This document shows positions 12,276 to 25,587 of a stretch of DNA of 64,000 nucleotides, one piece after another. The translations under genes were made by a program, and so were the position numbers. Position 1 is the first letter of the stretch; every line of letters starts with the position of its first letter. This DNA comes from Dirofilaria immitis. Taxonomy: Eukaryota; Nematoda; Chromadorea; Rhabditida; Onchocercidae. The stretch covers positions 62,001-126,000 of the forward strand of contig JAKNDB010000002.1 of assembly GCA_024305405.1 (NCBI GenBank), written 5' to 3'. The notes below the pieces were generated by a model. It saw nothing but the letters and a program-made list of their open reading frames with translations, was not told the DNA's origin and did no database searches.

Positions 12276-13252
12276 ATGGACTTGTTGAATCCATATTTAC
12301 CTGGTGCTTTAAGTTTATTGGATCAGCTGGACAAGAAACTTTTGGTAGTTTTGCGTGATGGACGTACATTAATTGGTTATTTAAGGTACTTTTTTATGTT
12401 GCATTACATTTCAAGATAATCAGCATTTATTTTTTGACCTTTCAAACTAGTAGATGTTAATGCTTCGTAAAATTTGATTCTGGAGGTTCAGAATTTGGAT
12501 CTGAAAATTTCTACTCTCCTTTGAAATATAGATAGTTACTGTGATTGAAAGTCTACACGAATTTTTTTCCTCTGATTGCTTTCATTGATTAATTAGCATT
12601 CCTTATGATTAAACTTGGAAATAACTGGAAGCGTCACTTGGCTATTCTCTCTTAGGACAATTGATCAGTTTGCTAATTTGGTACTGCATCAAACCTTAGA
12701 AAGGATCCACGTTGACAAATATTATGGTGATATACAACGTGGAGTATTTTTAATTCGAGGTGAAAATGTTGTTCTAGCAGGTGAAATTGATGAAACAAAG
12801 GAGCATTCTTCAGGTACTTGAAAAATAACCTTTTTAATTATCTCTTTACCTATGTTAACATTTTATTGTAAACGAATAATTTGAGAGATTTATTAATTAG
12901 GGAAACCACAATAGTTTTCCTCTTCGTATTGTAAAACAATCGTCTGAAGATTTTGCATTCCGACGATACGATGCTTTTCTTATATTACTTCCTATTCAAT
13001 GTTGAAAATAGAGAAATTTTTGTTAATCAATTTCTTAATATAATTCGAATTATTGTATTCAATGCAATAACTGTAATTGTTTCATTCATTTGTTCTTTAG
13101 GTCTTATTCCACTTTCTGCAGAAGAAATTCTTTCGTTGCAACGAGAAAAAATAGAAGAAAAAGCACGATTCGAGGAAGCTAGAAATAAAATAATGAAAGG
13201 ACGCGGTCGATGTGCAAAACCTTTAATTGATGTTTTTAATGATGAATCATGA
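12276..13252 (+). CDS. LSM1: U6 snRNA-associated Sm-like protein LSm1
   Basis: Subunit that defines the cytoplasmic LSm1-7 ring, which binds the 3' ends of deadenylated mRNAs and promotes decapping in P-bodies. Exons: 12276-12385, 12656-12813, 13101-13252, joined in phase to 139 residues, about the usual length. The Sm1 motif runs from about residue 16 (DQLDKKLLVVLRDGRTLIGY) through D40-x-F42-x-N44, the RNA-binding signature. Sm2 is IRGENVVLAGEID at about 70-82, with R71-G72-E73-N74. A charged C-terminal helix (AEEILSLQREKIEEKARFEE) is characteristic of LSm1 rather than other LSm proteins. The gene lies 0.5 kb downstream of NDUFA5 on the same strand, so joint transcription is possible. No defects are visible. 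Confidence 0.96.
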
Positions 13253-16200
13253 TTACTTCTCTAATTTAGTTTTGTCACCGATATGCAACTTGTAAGTGAT
13301 TGCCGAATTAATAAGCGGTTTTGCCAATGAAATTTATCTATGTTGTCGGCAAGATATTTTATTTTAATGCTTATTTTTATTCTTAATGAAGGGATACCGA
13401 ATGCTAAATATTTATTCAATTCTTGCATCCTTGGACTGTCTTCTTTTTAGAATTCATCAACTCGATCAATATACATATATGAATATTGATTTTTTTCAAG
13501 TTTGAAATTGTTTACAAATTCTTCATCTCAAATTTCATTAAATATTATGTCCAATTATTTCTAATGAGACGAGCATCGTATGTTTGAAAGACAAAATTTT
13601 ATTTTTTTCACATATTTAGCATTATTACTTGAGAATTTATTTGCGCCATGTAATATTCATGAATAGATTTGCTTTTTCGATTTTCTAACTCTTAAATATG
13701 AAAATATAAATAATGCTATTCGAAAGGGATCATGAGATCACAAGATTATTTACTTTGCATATTTTATTTTTGAAATGTTTTATGTTTTAGACATTCTTCT
13801 GATCTGTATGAATAAGTATCTTTAGATCAGTCTGTATTGTTATGGTTTTAAATAGATTTTTTGTACATTTGATTTGTTTCAAATTATTTGTATGTATTTC
13901 TTTTTCCATATAAATTATTTGTAAATAATATCTGTAATACATTACAGAAATTTTTGGTGCAAAGGAATTTGTTCCATATTATATGCCGCATTTTTATTCA
14001 ACTTTTTCGAATTTCCTATGAATGGTTTCCTTATTATTAAATGCTTTCTTCATATTAGTGTCAAAAAGAGGTAAGATAATAGTTTGTATTTGCTTGTTTT
14101 CTTAACTAATTGTCATATTTTATTACATATAAGTATACACTTATTTAAATATTAGAATAAGTTTTCGTAATTTGATATTTATTAATATCGTTTTTGTAAA
14201 CAAAAGAAAAGTATTCATATTAATTCGTAATATCATAGGATTTATCTTAAAATTTTACACAAATTCTAAAATCATTTTTACATAGTTTCGCTAAATATCA
14301 TAAATGATTAAATTTGTGACTTAAAAATTAGCATTTATTATATTTTCTCCATTCTCTATCATTCTTAATAGAAATTTTGTTTTTTTTTGGTTTATTAAAA
14401 TTTAGGTATATTAGTTATGGTCAGTATTTGATATAATGTAGCTTAATAAACGGATTTCATTACCAGAAAATTGAATTTATTAAAAAAATAAAATCATTTT
14501 AAAGATGGCTTTATTTTTTTAGAAAGTTTTTATTTATTATTGATTTTCATTTCTTATCAATTCCAAAACATTAATTTCATTAGCAGCCTTTCTATTCCTT
14601 TTTTCCTTACATTCAATGATTTTACAATGGAATTTAAATTTCATTTGTATATATGAAAGGAATAAGATGTAATACGATAATATATACTGTTCCAAATAAT
14701 GATTAATTTATTTTTTAAAAAATATGCCAATAATTTTAATTTACTATTGGTATAATTATATTCCTAAAAATAGGAAAGATATGGTATAATATAGAAAAAG
14801 TAAGTATAGAATGAAGAAAATTATTCTATTTGTCGTCCATATGAAAAAGTTTTTCATACGGTGAAATAGTATATTTTTCTATTTTTGATTCATAATGAGA
14901 ATGACAATAAATAATTTATTGTCATTCTTTTTTATAATTAATAATTGTTAGAATTCTTGATTAGGTTTAGAGATTATTTCATTTTATTAAAAAGAATTTT
15001 TCTTTCTATCTCATTTTATCCATATGTTTTCAAATTCGCATATTAAACATTCAAGTACAATATTATTTTATTTTTAATTTAGAAAGTTATCTCTCGAAAA
15101 AGATCATTTAATTTAAATCGAATTGTTTAATGTATATATTATAAAACGAAGGATAATAAATTTGAATATTAGGTTTAGGAAATTATACCGAATTAATGAA
15201 TAATTTTTAATATTAATTTACCATCATCTTTCATCCTATCAATTTTTAAATAATTTATAAATTAAGTATTTTTTAATTAATACATATAAATATAAACGAT
15301 ATTTCATCGATTGTTTAATAGTCTACGAAAGAATAGGAAATAAAAAATTGAGACGAAATGAAATGATGGCGTAATATTTCTTAACCTTTTTTTTTATTTA
15401 GCCTAAAATTGTCAATTTGCCATTTCCAATTTTCCTAAGTAATTTCCTTCCGATTTTCATATTCTTTCTAACTTTTCTAAACAATTTCTTTTTTTTCTTT
15501 TCCTTTTATATCATTTCCTTTTATCATTTGCATTCTTATTTTCGAATGAAATGCATAAGAGATTTTGACGAATAATTGCTTCATAAATTATTTATTTATT
15601 GGAAGAAATATATATATATATACATATTTTTTTTCATTTTCTAATCATTTTTATAACAGTTATTTATTATATTTTATAGTAGTTATTTTTGTTTTTTTGT
15701 TTTCTTTTTTTATAATAATTATTTTATTATTTTGCTTTTCCTTTTTTTTTTTGATAAATCTTTCTCTCTCTCTTCTATAAAATTTGTTCATCATAGTGTA
15801 AATTCTAGCTCTCCTTCTTCGATGACCTTGTCGGCTTATGCATGTCAATTAGAATTCATTTTGGTTTTCACTTGTCAGTCGATCTTTTGTTATTAATTTC
15901 GTCGGTTAATGTTAAAATTTTTTCATTTTAGCTTTTCTTTTTTCTCTAAATTATTTTTGAAATATTAAATCTAAAATTTATTTTTGCTAATTTTAATTAA
16001 TCAAAATAATTATTGTATTATTTTACATAAACATATTTTTGCATTTTTTTTGCTTACTAAAAAAAAAACGTAACCTGATAATTTGTAAGATTGATAGTTT
16101 ATAAGAAATGAGACGAGTTATGAAAAGATTATCATCCTGTGTTTAAGAATCAAATAATAAGCATGTTATAAAAAAACTTTTAAAGCTAATGCTATCAATT

Positions 16201-17860
16201 TTCGATCTAGCGATTTCTCATATTCTACATTATCAGTCAATATTTCATAGCATAAGTTGCAATTTTTGATTTTGCTAATGTTTTTGAGACTAAATTAATA
16301 ATTTTCGATTTTGCTAATAATTTAAATTCTAACAAAGTTTTGTTATTTCAATATTTTCCGAGTAAAATAATTAACAATTAGTTTAAACAGTGATTATTTA
16401 TAATGATAATATATTTCTTACGCTGATAATATTAATAATATTGAGATATTTGAAAATTCTAACTTTTCCTTTCACTATATTCTACGATCATAATAATAAT
16501 TTTACTTTTATAGATAAATTTGAAGAAATTATTTCTATTTTTCGGTAATTTTTAGCTAGCGAGAAATTTATGCAATGATAATGATTGAATATTACATAAG
16601 AAAATCCAACTAATTATTGTTAGATGAGAACTGATCATTTTTATTAATGTTTATAGTGGAAATATGATAAATTTGATTACATTGATTATCAATGATAAAT
16701 AAATAAACCAAATGAATTATAGAAAAGTTTTTTCATTCCAATTAATATAGAATAATTTGATCAATAATATTTGTTAAATTAGATAACGAATTATAAATAA
16801 ATACGATCATACTATATAACAGCAGAGAATATTCATTATTTTTCGATAGTAAGAAAAAAAACAAATGAAAAAAGAAATTCACTGAATGCAATAAATTGAA
16901 GCATTAAATATGATTATCATTAATAAAACCATCATCATATCATTTATCAGTCAAAATATCATCTAATCAATATAAATTTCTTTTCTCTAATTATTATATA
17001 ATATCTTTACTTCATAGATAATATGATATATTGATAATATGATTTTTGTTGTTAATCATTATGAAATTGATTAGCCATAATGTTACTAATCAATTTCTAA
17101 TTTGACTGTTTAATTATGAGATTAATGCTTACCAGATTCATAGCTCTAGTAATTTGCTAAATTATATGGATCTAAAAAATTATATGGATCTGTATTCTCG
17201 TTAATGACGAATCTTCATCATTTGCTGGATTTATAGATCACCAATGTTTCAAGCTTTAGGAGTATAATATATGTCTCCAAGTTTTTATCATTATTTATTT
17301 ATTTACCTAATTAATAAATATTAGATTATAGATTAGCTTTTATTTATGTTATTCCAATTTTTTTTTTTATACTTTAATAATTATTTGGTGTTATGCTAAA
17401 ATTAGTATTTCAAAATGATATATTTTCAGGCTCATTTAATATTACAAAAAAGAAAAAAAAGCTATGAAAAATATGATTAGATTTTTTACTGCTAATTGCC
17501 TTGAACAGCTTATTAGTTTAAATAATGCTCTTTTTTTTGATTAGTCATTAATAATTTTTGATATTAACAGTATCTTTTGATATCTTGATTGGATGATACT
17601 TTCATTTATATATAATATTATTATATTTTCATTGAAATTATATTTTATTTTCATAAAATATAATTGGCTATCAATTACATTAAGAATGGAAATTTTAGAA
17701 TTATCAGATTACATTTCATATCATATCACTTGTGAAAGTAATTTGCTTCTTTATATATTATAAATTAAGTGAACGTTGTCAGAATTATCATAACTTATTT
17801 TGTCGTCCAATTCTGCTATTATATTTACTTATCTTATTATCTTTATCTTTATCTATATAT
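13253..17860. other. 4.6 kb intergenic region between LSM1 and UMP-CMP kinase
   Basis: AT-rich sequence. The first few hundred bases would contain the LSM1 3' UTR, though I see no clear AATAAA close by. Frames at 15565-15848 on either strand are low-complexity. A short duplicated phrase TTTTGATTTTGCTAATG recurs around 16265-16315. No gene seen. Confidence 0.55.
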
Positions 17861-17866
17861 TTTCAG
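17861..17866 (+). promoter_or_regulatory. probable trans-splice acceptor for UMP-CMP kinase
   Basis: TTTCAG preceded by a T-rich tract, 46 bases upstream of the start codon at 17913. The open frame continuing upstream (17732) is likely outron. Confidence 0.5.
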
Positions 17867-17912
17867 ACATTTGAAAGTTTCTGCACATCTGCCATCCTGA
17901 GAGTATTGAAAA

Positions 17913-19534
17913 ATGCCAAATTTTGGTGAATTACCGAAAGTGGTTTTTATTTTAGGACCTCCAGGATGTGGCAAAGGAACACAGTGTATGAAATTAGAAA
18001 AGGTTAATTAATCTATTCTTTATTTCTGGATTATATATTTTCAGGATGACATCTTATAATAATAAGACCGAATGAAACATGGGATTAAAAATGAAGAAAG
18101 AAATTCAAATTTATGCATTAAAAATTTTTTGTGATATTTGAAAGATTTACTAAATATAAAAGTTTTAAATAATAAGAACAGTACAAGATGATTTATTAAA
18201 TAAGAAAATTTTTGATTAAAAATTACGAAATCGATTGCAGAATTTTGGCCTGAAACATTTGAGTGCTGGCGAATTGCTGCGAGCTGAACGGAAACGCGAA
18301 GATTCTAAATTTGGGCAACTTATTGAATCACATATCCGAAATGGTACTATTGTTCCGGTTGAAATTACTTGTAAACTTCTTGAAAATGTAGGTTGCATAA
18401 GGAATCATTTATTTAAAATTATGAAATATTTGTAATCTTTATGCTTATCTTTCGCTTTATTGTAACTGCAATTTTAGCTTTAAATTTTCAGTAAATCTCT
18501 AATTAAATAACTGCTTAGAGTTTTAAAATTCATTTCGAAGAAGTCGATTTGGTTGCAAAATATATCATGAAAATCATATGGCAAATCTTATACCAAAACA
18601 ACGAATGAACGTAAGTTATAGGATTAGAATATCATGGAATACATGAATTTTAAAAATTGGAAGTAGAGATTTTGAAAATAAATTTTAATATTTCTTTAAC
18701 ACTAATTATATTATTGTTTTCAGGCAATGAATGATTCACCGTTGGCGAAAGTATTTTTGATTGATGGCTTTCCACGGAATCAGAATAATGTGGAAGGGTG
18801 GGAACGTATAATGATTTCAAAAGCAAAAGTTCTATTCGTTTTATGTCTTGATTGCCCAGATGATGTACTTATATCACATTGTTAATTTTTAATAGCTAAA
18901 ATATTTACAACATCGATCATTTTCCGGTTTTTAACGAATTTTCGAATTTTCAAGTTTAAATATAATTCTTTCGTAAAAGTTCCTCATCCAATTTCATTTC
19001 ATCATTTTATGCTTTCTCAAAAAATTCAAACATTATATGTTTTTTTTTTTTCAGATCTGTGTAAAAAGATGCTTGAGTCGAAATGAAGGACGTTCGGATG
19101 ATAACGAGGAATCTTTACGTAAAAGAATTAAAACATATCATACACAAACAATACCAATTATAGAACATTACAAAGTACAGAATCTTGTACGTCAAGTATC
19201 AGCAATGGCACCTGAAGAGGAGGTTATTTTTTTAAACAAATATTAATCCTAGAATTAAGAATATTTTGTCCACTAGTAAGTTCTAGCAATTTTTTTAAAA
19301 ATTATTTTGTGATTACAGAAGGTAATTTCAAAATTAAAAGCCGTCTCCCTATTTATTTTAAGAGATCGCACTGAAATTGGTTTGTCTTGGCCTATATTAA
19401 ATAAATTTGGAATCGATTCAGTCAATTAATTATTTATAGCAAATTTACAAATCCTTCAAATTCAACCGAATATTAGTCGTATATTTCAGGTTTACAAAGA
19501 AGTGGAGAAAATTTTCAAAAACTTTGGTATCTAA
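17913..19534 (+). CDS. CMPK1: UMP-CMP kinase
   Basis: Cytosolic nucleoside monophosphate kinase that transfers phosphate from ATP to UMP, CMP or dCMP in pyrimidine nucleotide metabolism. Five exons: 17913-18002, 18241-18387, 18724-18864, 19055-19222, 19490-19534, all breaking between codons (phase 0), giving 196 residues, the size of the human enzyme. Visible motifs are the P-loop [10 protein letters not shown] (residues 15-24), the NMP-binding [12 protein letters not shown] segment (about 35-46), IVPVEIT, the DGFPRNQNN signature (93-101), and the short LID of the UMP/CMP kinase subgroup with its Arg residues in [18 protein letters not shown] (134-151). All catalytic arginines and the P-loop lysine (K21) are present. 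An extra GTAAGT donor-like site at 18611 in intron 2 is not needed for an intact protein. Confidence 0.96.
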
Positions 19535-20264
19535 AAGACTTTAAAGAATCGATATTGTTTAAGATTGTTTTATTAATCCGTTATTACGTGCAATCCGTTT
19601 AAAAATCTACGGTCTCACGCCATTTCCTGATTAGCTTCATAATATTCGTTTCTTTTCATTTTAAATATTATTTCGTTGCTACGAGATCTTTTTCATTCAT
19701 TTTCCAGAAGAGAATTATAGTTCTGTCTTATTGGTAATAATCTTAATTTATTACATATTCGTCGGAATTCACATCTTTCAGAATCTTCGGTTAACTTTCG
19801 TAACATTCTATCTGGCTATATTTGAAAGAAACTTTATTTATTTTATTGTTAAGTTATGCTATTTTTGTTATGCTTTTTATTAAGTCTATTCTTAGTTACT
19901 TTATTTAATGTGTAGCCTGTGATATTCGTATACTTTTTTTGCGATTTTTTCTTTATTAAAAATCGATTCTTAGCTATTAATTTTATATAAGTCTTCTATC
20001 CTGTTGCAACGAGTTTCTTTATTCGAATTTATAAAAACGATATATGCATAAATGCAAAATTGTTGGACTATCGATCAAGCTATCAAGATCAAGAATTTGT
20101 CAGTGTACAATATATATGAAATCTCGTAGTTTACTGCTTAGAAAAACGATTCGCAGCTCGGAATTTTATTGAAAAAGGCTAAATAAGCTGAAAATTGCAT
20201 CCATCAGTTTCCTACCGAATTTGTTTTAATCACCTAATAACATAATTCCCTAAAGACTGGATTT
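19535..20264. other. convergent intergenic gap
   Basis: AT-rich sequence between the kinase stop codon and the stop of the minus-strand gene at 20265. It should contain both 3' UTRs. No other feature seen. Confidence 0.5.
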
Positions 20265-20922
20265 CTATAACCAATGAGGAATAAAATAATTAATATTCAA
20301 TAGATTAATCTCGTGAGATAAACTACAGTATTTAGAAAGAAACGGTGATATTTTATTATATTCAGTATACTGGAGTTTTTCCTGAATCTCGGATATCATT
20401 TGCCTAAGTGACCCAGTGGGAATCTCATTCGAATAATTCCATTCATTGATCTGATATTTTAAGCTTTTTGCAACTGCAACATCATATATTCAGATTTTTT
20501 TACACAGAAACTTCTATAAATTTGATCATATTCCTGGAGTAGGTTTTTGCCTAGTCCTTCCAACTTAAGTTATATTATATCTGAAATTGATTATAATTTG
20601 GAATTTGAAAAGCCTGCTTCCCTACATTATTTATTTGTATTACGGTTTGAATCAAAAATATGAATAAATAAAATTTATGGGATTACTGACAAATACAATC
20701 ACTCCTGAATCGGACAGAACAAGAACATTATCAGAGAATTTACAAGTTTTCACATATTCCTTAAACACGGCTTTCCAGGAATCTAGCTTTGAAATTGCTT
20801 TTCTTTCAGCAGTTCGTTTTACATCCATCTTATATTCAGAATCTATTTGTTCATACCAATTAGGCAATCTACGCTCTTTGAAAATAATTTTTCGAAGCTT
20901 TAATGTATTAAATTTGAGAAAT
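20265..20922 (-). pseudogene. 3' part of an unrecognised gene, apparently frameshifted
   Basis: Two coding-like blocks on the minus strand. Block A (20922 to 20697) starts after an acceptor (TATACTTAG, ending at 20923) and reads FLKFNTLKLRKIIFKERRLP, then NWYEQIDSEYKMDVKRTAER, KAISKLDSWKAVFKEYV and VLVLSDSGVI. Block B (about 20563 to 20265) reads LEGLGKNLLQEYDQIYRSFC and, after a frame change, YQINEWNYSNEIPTGSLRQM and ISEIQEKLQYTEYNKISPFL, ending in TAG. The frame change falls at a run of five A (minus strand, near 20484-20488); one added base would join the halves. The charged, helical composition suggests a coiled-coil or structural protein. I do not recognise the family. No upstream exons were found above 20930, so this may be a gene fragment or an assembly-damaged gene. 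Confidence 0.5.
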
Positions 20923-21936
20923 CTAAGTATAAATCCATATCAATGAACGTTTAGATCTTGCCTAATACTATTTTTTCCAATACATTTTTCATAAAATTTT
21001 TAATAGAAATTTTTAAGTTAAAAGAAAACGATAGCAAAGCTCATTTCCGCTTCATTTTTTTTTTTTTCAAATATTTGATTTCTTTTCTTTTCGTTATTTG
21101 CTACAATAATTTCCTATAATATATCCTTCTTGTCTTTAATTTTACATTAGGTATTTAAATGTAATTATCTACTATTGGATAACCTGAAATAATGATTAAA
21201 ATGGATGAATGAAAACTTCAGATTATGAAAGATAAAATTAGTCGGGATGGAAGACCATATAATAGATAGCATATAATGTGTTTTTATATATGATAATGGA
21301 TTGATGACTACTACATTTCATTCTGTGCTATATTGGCCAAATAGATCATAAAGAGAAACATTGTTTTTAATTCTAATTAATCATCAAAAGATTTCTCTTA
21401 CCAGGCAATTATTATTTTTACATATAAGGAAATATTATCATCATATTTAGTATGCATGGAGTATGTATGGAAATTTCTAAATTTCTATTATGAAAATTCA
21501 AAGTCTTTAGAATTTAGAGATTCATCTTACCCTCCGAAATTCCAGTTTCATTAAAAATAAAAGAAGAATCTCGACAAAAATTAATGCAATATTAAAAATA
21601 TAGTAAAACATAAAGAGCCTATCTGAGATTGATAAAATTTAGAATATAATAGTAATAGAGATTGAAAGAAGAAGTGAAATATAATTCATATTATTTAGGA
21701 ACTGTTTGAAATAGAGTAAAAGAAAAAAGGCGCGTCTCATCATGTATATCGTTATGCAACTAGTTCGGTATTGATCTGCAATTTTTAAATTACAAATAAC
21801 TGTTAGGTTGAAAGTATAATATGGGAAAGGAACATGTTTTCAAATGAAATGGATATCTGAATTAGTCGGAGTAACGATTCTACATGATCTCTATTCGTAT
21901 CATGATAAGCGGTGATGTTATCATGATGTGGATGAA

Positions 21937-22008
21937 TCTAATAGTGATTTCCATGTCTAGTGATTTTTAATAATAGTGATTTCCATGTCTAGTGATTTTT
22001 ACTAGGGA
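21937..22008. repeat. 33-bp direct duplication
   Basis: AATAGTGATTTCCATGTCTA followed by GTGATTTTTA occurs twice in tandem, the second copy starting at about 21973. The copies are essentially identical, so the event is recent. Confidence 0.8.
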
Positions 22009-23485
22009 ATTGACACTCACGATATCGATAATGATGTTGATTGATGTCTGTATCAATCGCTTGATATTTTTAGTTCCCTGATACCAATCGGTTCATTTCC
22101 AAATTTGCGTTAAAAGTTTTTATTTATTTATTTATTTTAAAATTAAAGATTAATTGGTATCTTTGGTAGAGCTAATGCGGTGATAATAATACTTATCAAA
22201 TTTCTTTTTTCATTGTTTTCATGCAAAATCTCACACAATTTTATCTTTTTTATTTGTGTAGTGAAAAAGATGTACACTTTTTTCTAAATAATTATCGACA
22301 ATTTTAACGGTAATATTTGAGATATATCAATAATGATATCAGGTACTGGGCCGGAAACTATATTGCTAGTATCAATAATTAATTATGAACACGATTACGT
22401 TAAAATCATAATTTTAAATCAAATCTTAATTTCAGTTGTGATTTTCATATCTCTTAATTTTATTTAAATGACCTAATTATTACTTCATATTTAACACCAG
22501 TACAATTTAGAATATACGATATTCGATATCAATATTTATAAATATATTTCTTTTCGATTTTTATCAAATTTCTTACCGATCAAATTTCTTTCTATTTATC
22601 ACCGAATTATTTGAATTTTCTTTGAAAATATTATCATAGCAGTTCACTAAAGTATTCTTACTTTTATATTTATATTAGTCATATTAGTTGAATTAAGAAA
22701 ATTTGCAGATTCTATCATTTAGTTCATTCACAAAAATAATATTAAAGCAAGCGGAAAAAAATATTTAATTAAAAATTTGAATGTATTATTTTTAATTTAA
22801 TAATATTATGATAATTGTAATTTGTTGTTATTTATCGTCGTTTTCAAGCAAAATAATTAATTAATGTAATAGTTGAAAAGTAGTATCTTAAAGTTTATCT
22901 TATATTCCAATCTTAAAATTTATCACTATATTAATAATAATGATTATGATATAATCAAAAAATAGAATAGAAGGTGGGAGAAAAAAAAATAAACAGCGAT
23001 AATGGATGATAGTATGATTATTTTATATTTTGCATTTATTTTTTTTCTCAAAATTTTTATATATATATATATTATTTTTGATAGTCTGTGCTTTCTTTTT
23101 TCTTTACTTTTATCATTTCCTTTATATTATTAATTAAAATTCTAAGCTTAACTTTTTTTCCCATATATTCAAGCATTTCTAATGCTATTTATCATTTTGC
23201 TTTTTCAACTATATATTTAATAAACTGTGATTTCAGGGTTTATAATTTATCAATTAATTTGAAAAAAAAGAAGGAAAAAATTGCTTTCAACTTTATTTCC
23301 AATTTGATTTTTTATTTAAGAAAATTGAATGTTTCAAGAAATTTATATTGCAAATTTGATGTTCTATGAATAATTGAATTTTGTGATAAATGAAATACAA
23401 AAGAAGTAATAAATTCTCCGAATAGCCAATCTGAATTACGATTGAAATACCAATACGTTTCGAACAAGAAAATCATATATTTCAG

Positions 23486-23602
23486 CAACAAAAATTAGAT
23501 TTTATTAACGGTTTTCGAACTATAAAATTTATGATTTTATTTGAAGCAATGATATTCATGAATTCTGCTCGAGAAAAACGATCCCTCTTATCGCTCGAAT
23601 AA
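23486..23602 (+). CDS. weak candidate terminal exon
   Basis: A good acceptor (CATATATTTCAG, ending at 23485) is followed by 38 open codons and TAA: QQKLDFINGFRTIKFMILFE then AMIFMNSAREKRSLLSLE. The composition is more protein-like than neighbouring frames, but no upstream exon with a matching donor was found and the family is not recognised. It could easily be chance. Confidence 0.2.
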   Translation, partial: QQKLDFINGFRTIKFMILFEAMIFMNSAREKRSLLSLE

Positions 23603-25550
23603 TTTAAACAAATATTAAAGGATACGAGAATTTAGAGTAGAAAGTACGAGGAAAAAAATTTGAAGAAAATGAAAAATCGGTGAATTAAATTAAAATTTAA
23701 ACATAAAATATATTTATACTAAAAATTAATTTTGTTAAAATTTAATTTAAAATTAACAAATTTGATTGCAATCTCATTTTGTTAACTTATCTTATATGAT
23801 AAATTCATCTTATTTCATCTTATTTTCAATATTTTTTCTATTTTATTCTCCAATATAATAATTAATTAATTTCGAATAAATTTTAATTATTTGGTGTTAA
23901 ATATACGACGAAATTATCTAAAATACATAGTAGTTATTTATCATAGTAATTAATATAAAATTGGCATTTATTATTTATAATTATTTTATTTTTCGCAAAC
24001 CATCTATTTATTTTTTTTTAGTTTGCTAATACTAAATTTTTGAAATTTTTACTCCTTTTTCTTTTTCATTATCATGATTTGTTTGGATGCTAATCTGATG
24101 GATGATATTTGATAATAAATTTAACAAGTTAATTTTAATTTTTTATTTTCCAATTTTTTTCTCTTTTCACTTTTTCCCTGAAAAATGCTGTGAAACAAAA
24201 GAAATATGATCACTGGTTTTATCAAATAACTCACATTTTTCTATTCAGTGATAAAATATTTTGATAATGATGGATAGCTAGTGAATTGATCGATAACAGG
24301 ACATAACGATTTTAAATTAAATATATCGAATTATTTGAAAGTATTTATATTAATTTTTTATAATATGAAGATATTGATTTATCAGAAAAAATTTGGTTCA
24401 TTAGCCTAAATTTAGATGAATTGCTAAACTGAAATTGAAGGACAATTTTAAATATTTAGCAGTATAATTTTTGTAATTTTTGAAATTAGCCAATCAATTT
24501 GAAAATCGATTAATCAATCAATAAGTTAATTTATGAATGGTAAGAAATTTTAAAAATTTTCTTATAAAATATTTTATGAAAGCTTTTACATTTTGATTAA
24601 GTTTTATAAATTTTAAACAACAGAATTATGATCCAAAGAATATTACAAATTTTTCTTATTTCGAAATATTCTTATTTTCTTTTTAAATTTTTTAATTGCC
24701 AAATACTCTATAGTTTTAACTAATTATTGTTTATCATCTAATTTTGATTACTTGAAAAAAAAATTGTGGCAGAAATTCCAAATATCTTTAAGAAATGATG
24801 ATCGTTTGAACAATGTTGCACAGCAGAAATTGACTCAAAATCAAATTGATAGCACTAAATTCATATTTTCTCGAAAAGTATAGCGGCATTTCTAACATTT
24901 CACTTTAACATAGCTTACGAAATTTAGAAAATGATTTTATCGATATGATATAATAAAAGGATCATGGTATTAATATGATTATGATAATGTCAAATATCGT
25001 TCTGATATAGACAAAATGGCATCAATGTGATGTAAGTTTATTATCTCAATTGAATTCTTATACTTATTTTCATATTATTGCATGCTTAATTTTAATCGTA
25101 TTTGAGGACGTTTTTTTTTTTGGAAGAGAAGCTAAGCTTATTTATCTTTCAATTATAAATTGAACATTACTAATCTATTTTAGCTTTTTCCTTTTTACTA
25201 TTCAAATTCAACATTGGGCTAAAAATTTGATGAAAATTATAAAATTAAAATTATTTTTGGTTACTTTTTTTTTGTTCCAATTTTTCTTTTTTTTGGTACA
25301 ATTTCAATTTAATATTTTGTAAGGGAAAAAAATTGAGTAATTCATTGCGAATTAGTAATTACAATATTTTTATGATAAAAAAAATTGAAACATTTTAATT
25401 ATTTAACAAATAATGATATAATAACTGATAATGATATAACAAATGAAATAAATGGTAAAATAATAATAATACTAAAACACTTCTTTGTAAATTTGAATTC
25501 CTATAATTTAATTTGATTTACTAAATACAAAATAACTATTACAGCAAAGT

Positions 25551-25587
25551 AGTAATAACAATAATTATCATAATTATTGTTATTACT
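25551..25587. repeat. perfect 37-bp palindrome (18-bp arms, 1-bp centre)
   Basis: AGTAATAACAATAATTAT, then C, then its exact reverse complement ATAATTATTGTTATTACT. A second partial copy of the right arm (AATTATGATAATTATTGTTATTACTAA, positions about 25588-25614) follows directly, so the same arm can pair two ways. Confidence 0.9.

Noticed and set aside
12160..12369. 69-codon minus-strand frame over LSM1 exon 1
   Set aside because: Shadow of the well-supported plus-strand LSM1 exon, with no domain of its own.
15565..15848. Overlapping plus and minus frames
   Set aside because: Phe/Ile/Leu and Lys/Arg homopolymeric compositions caused by T runs; no splice or domain evidence.
18216..18398. 60-codon minus-strand frame
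   Set aside because: Shadow of UMP-CMP kinase exon 2.
20677..20946. 89-codon plus-strand frame
   Set aside because: Mirror of the minus-strand block A, whose composition and splice signals are better.
21700..21920. Possible minus-strand exon (reading DHVESLLRLIQISISFENMF)
   Set aside because: Moderately protein-like but short, with a stop just upstream and no clear acceptor or donor. Not strong enough to annotate as the missing 5' exon of the 20.3 kb gene.
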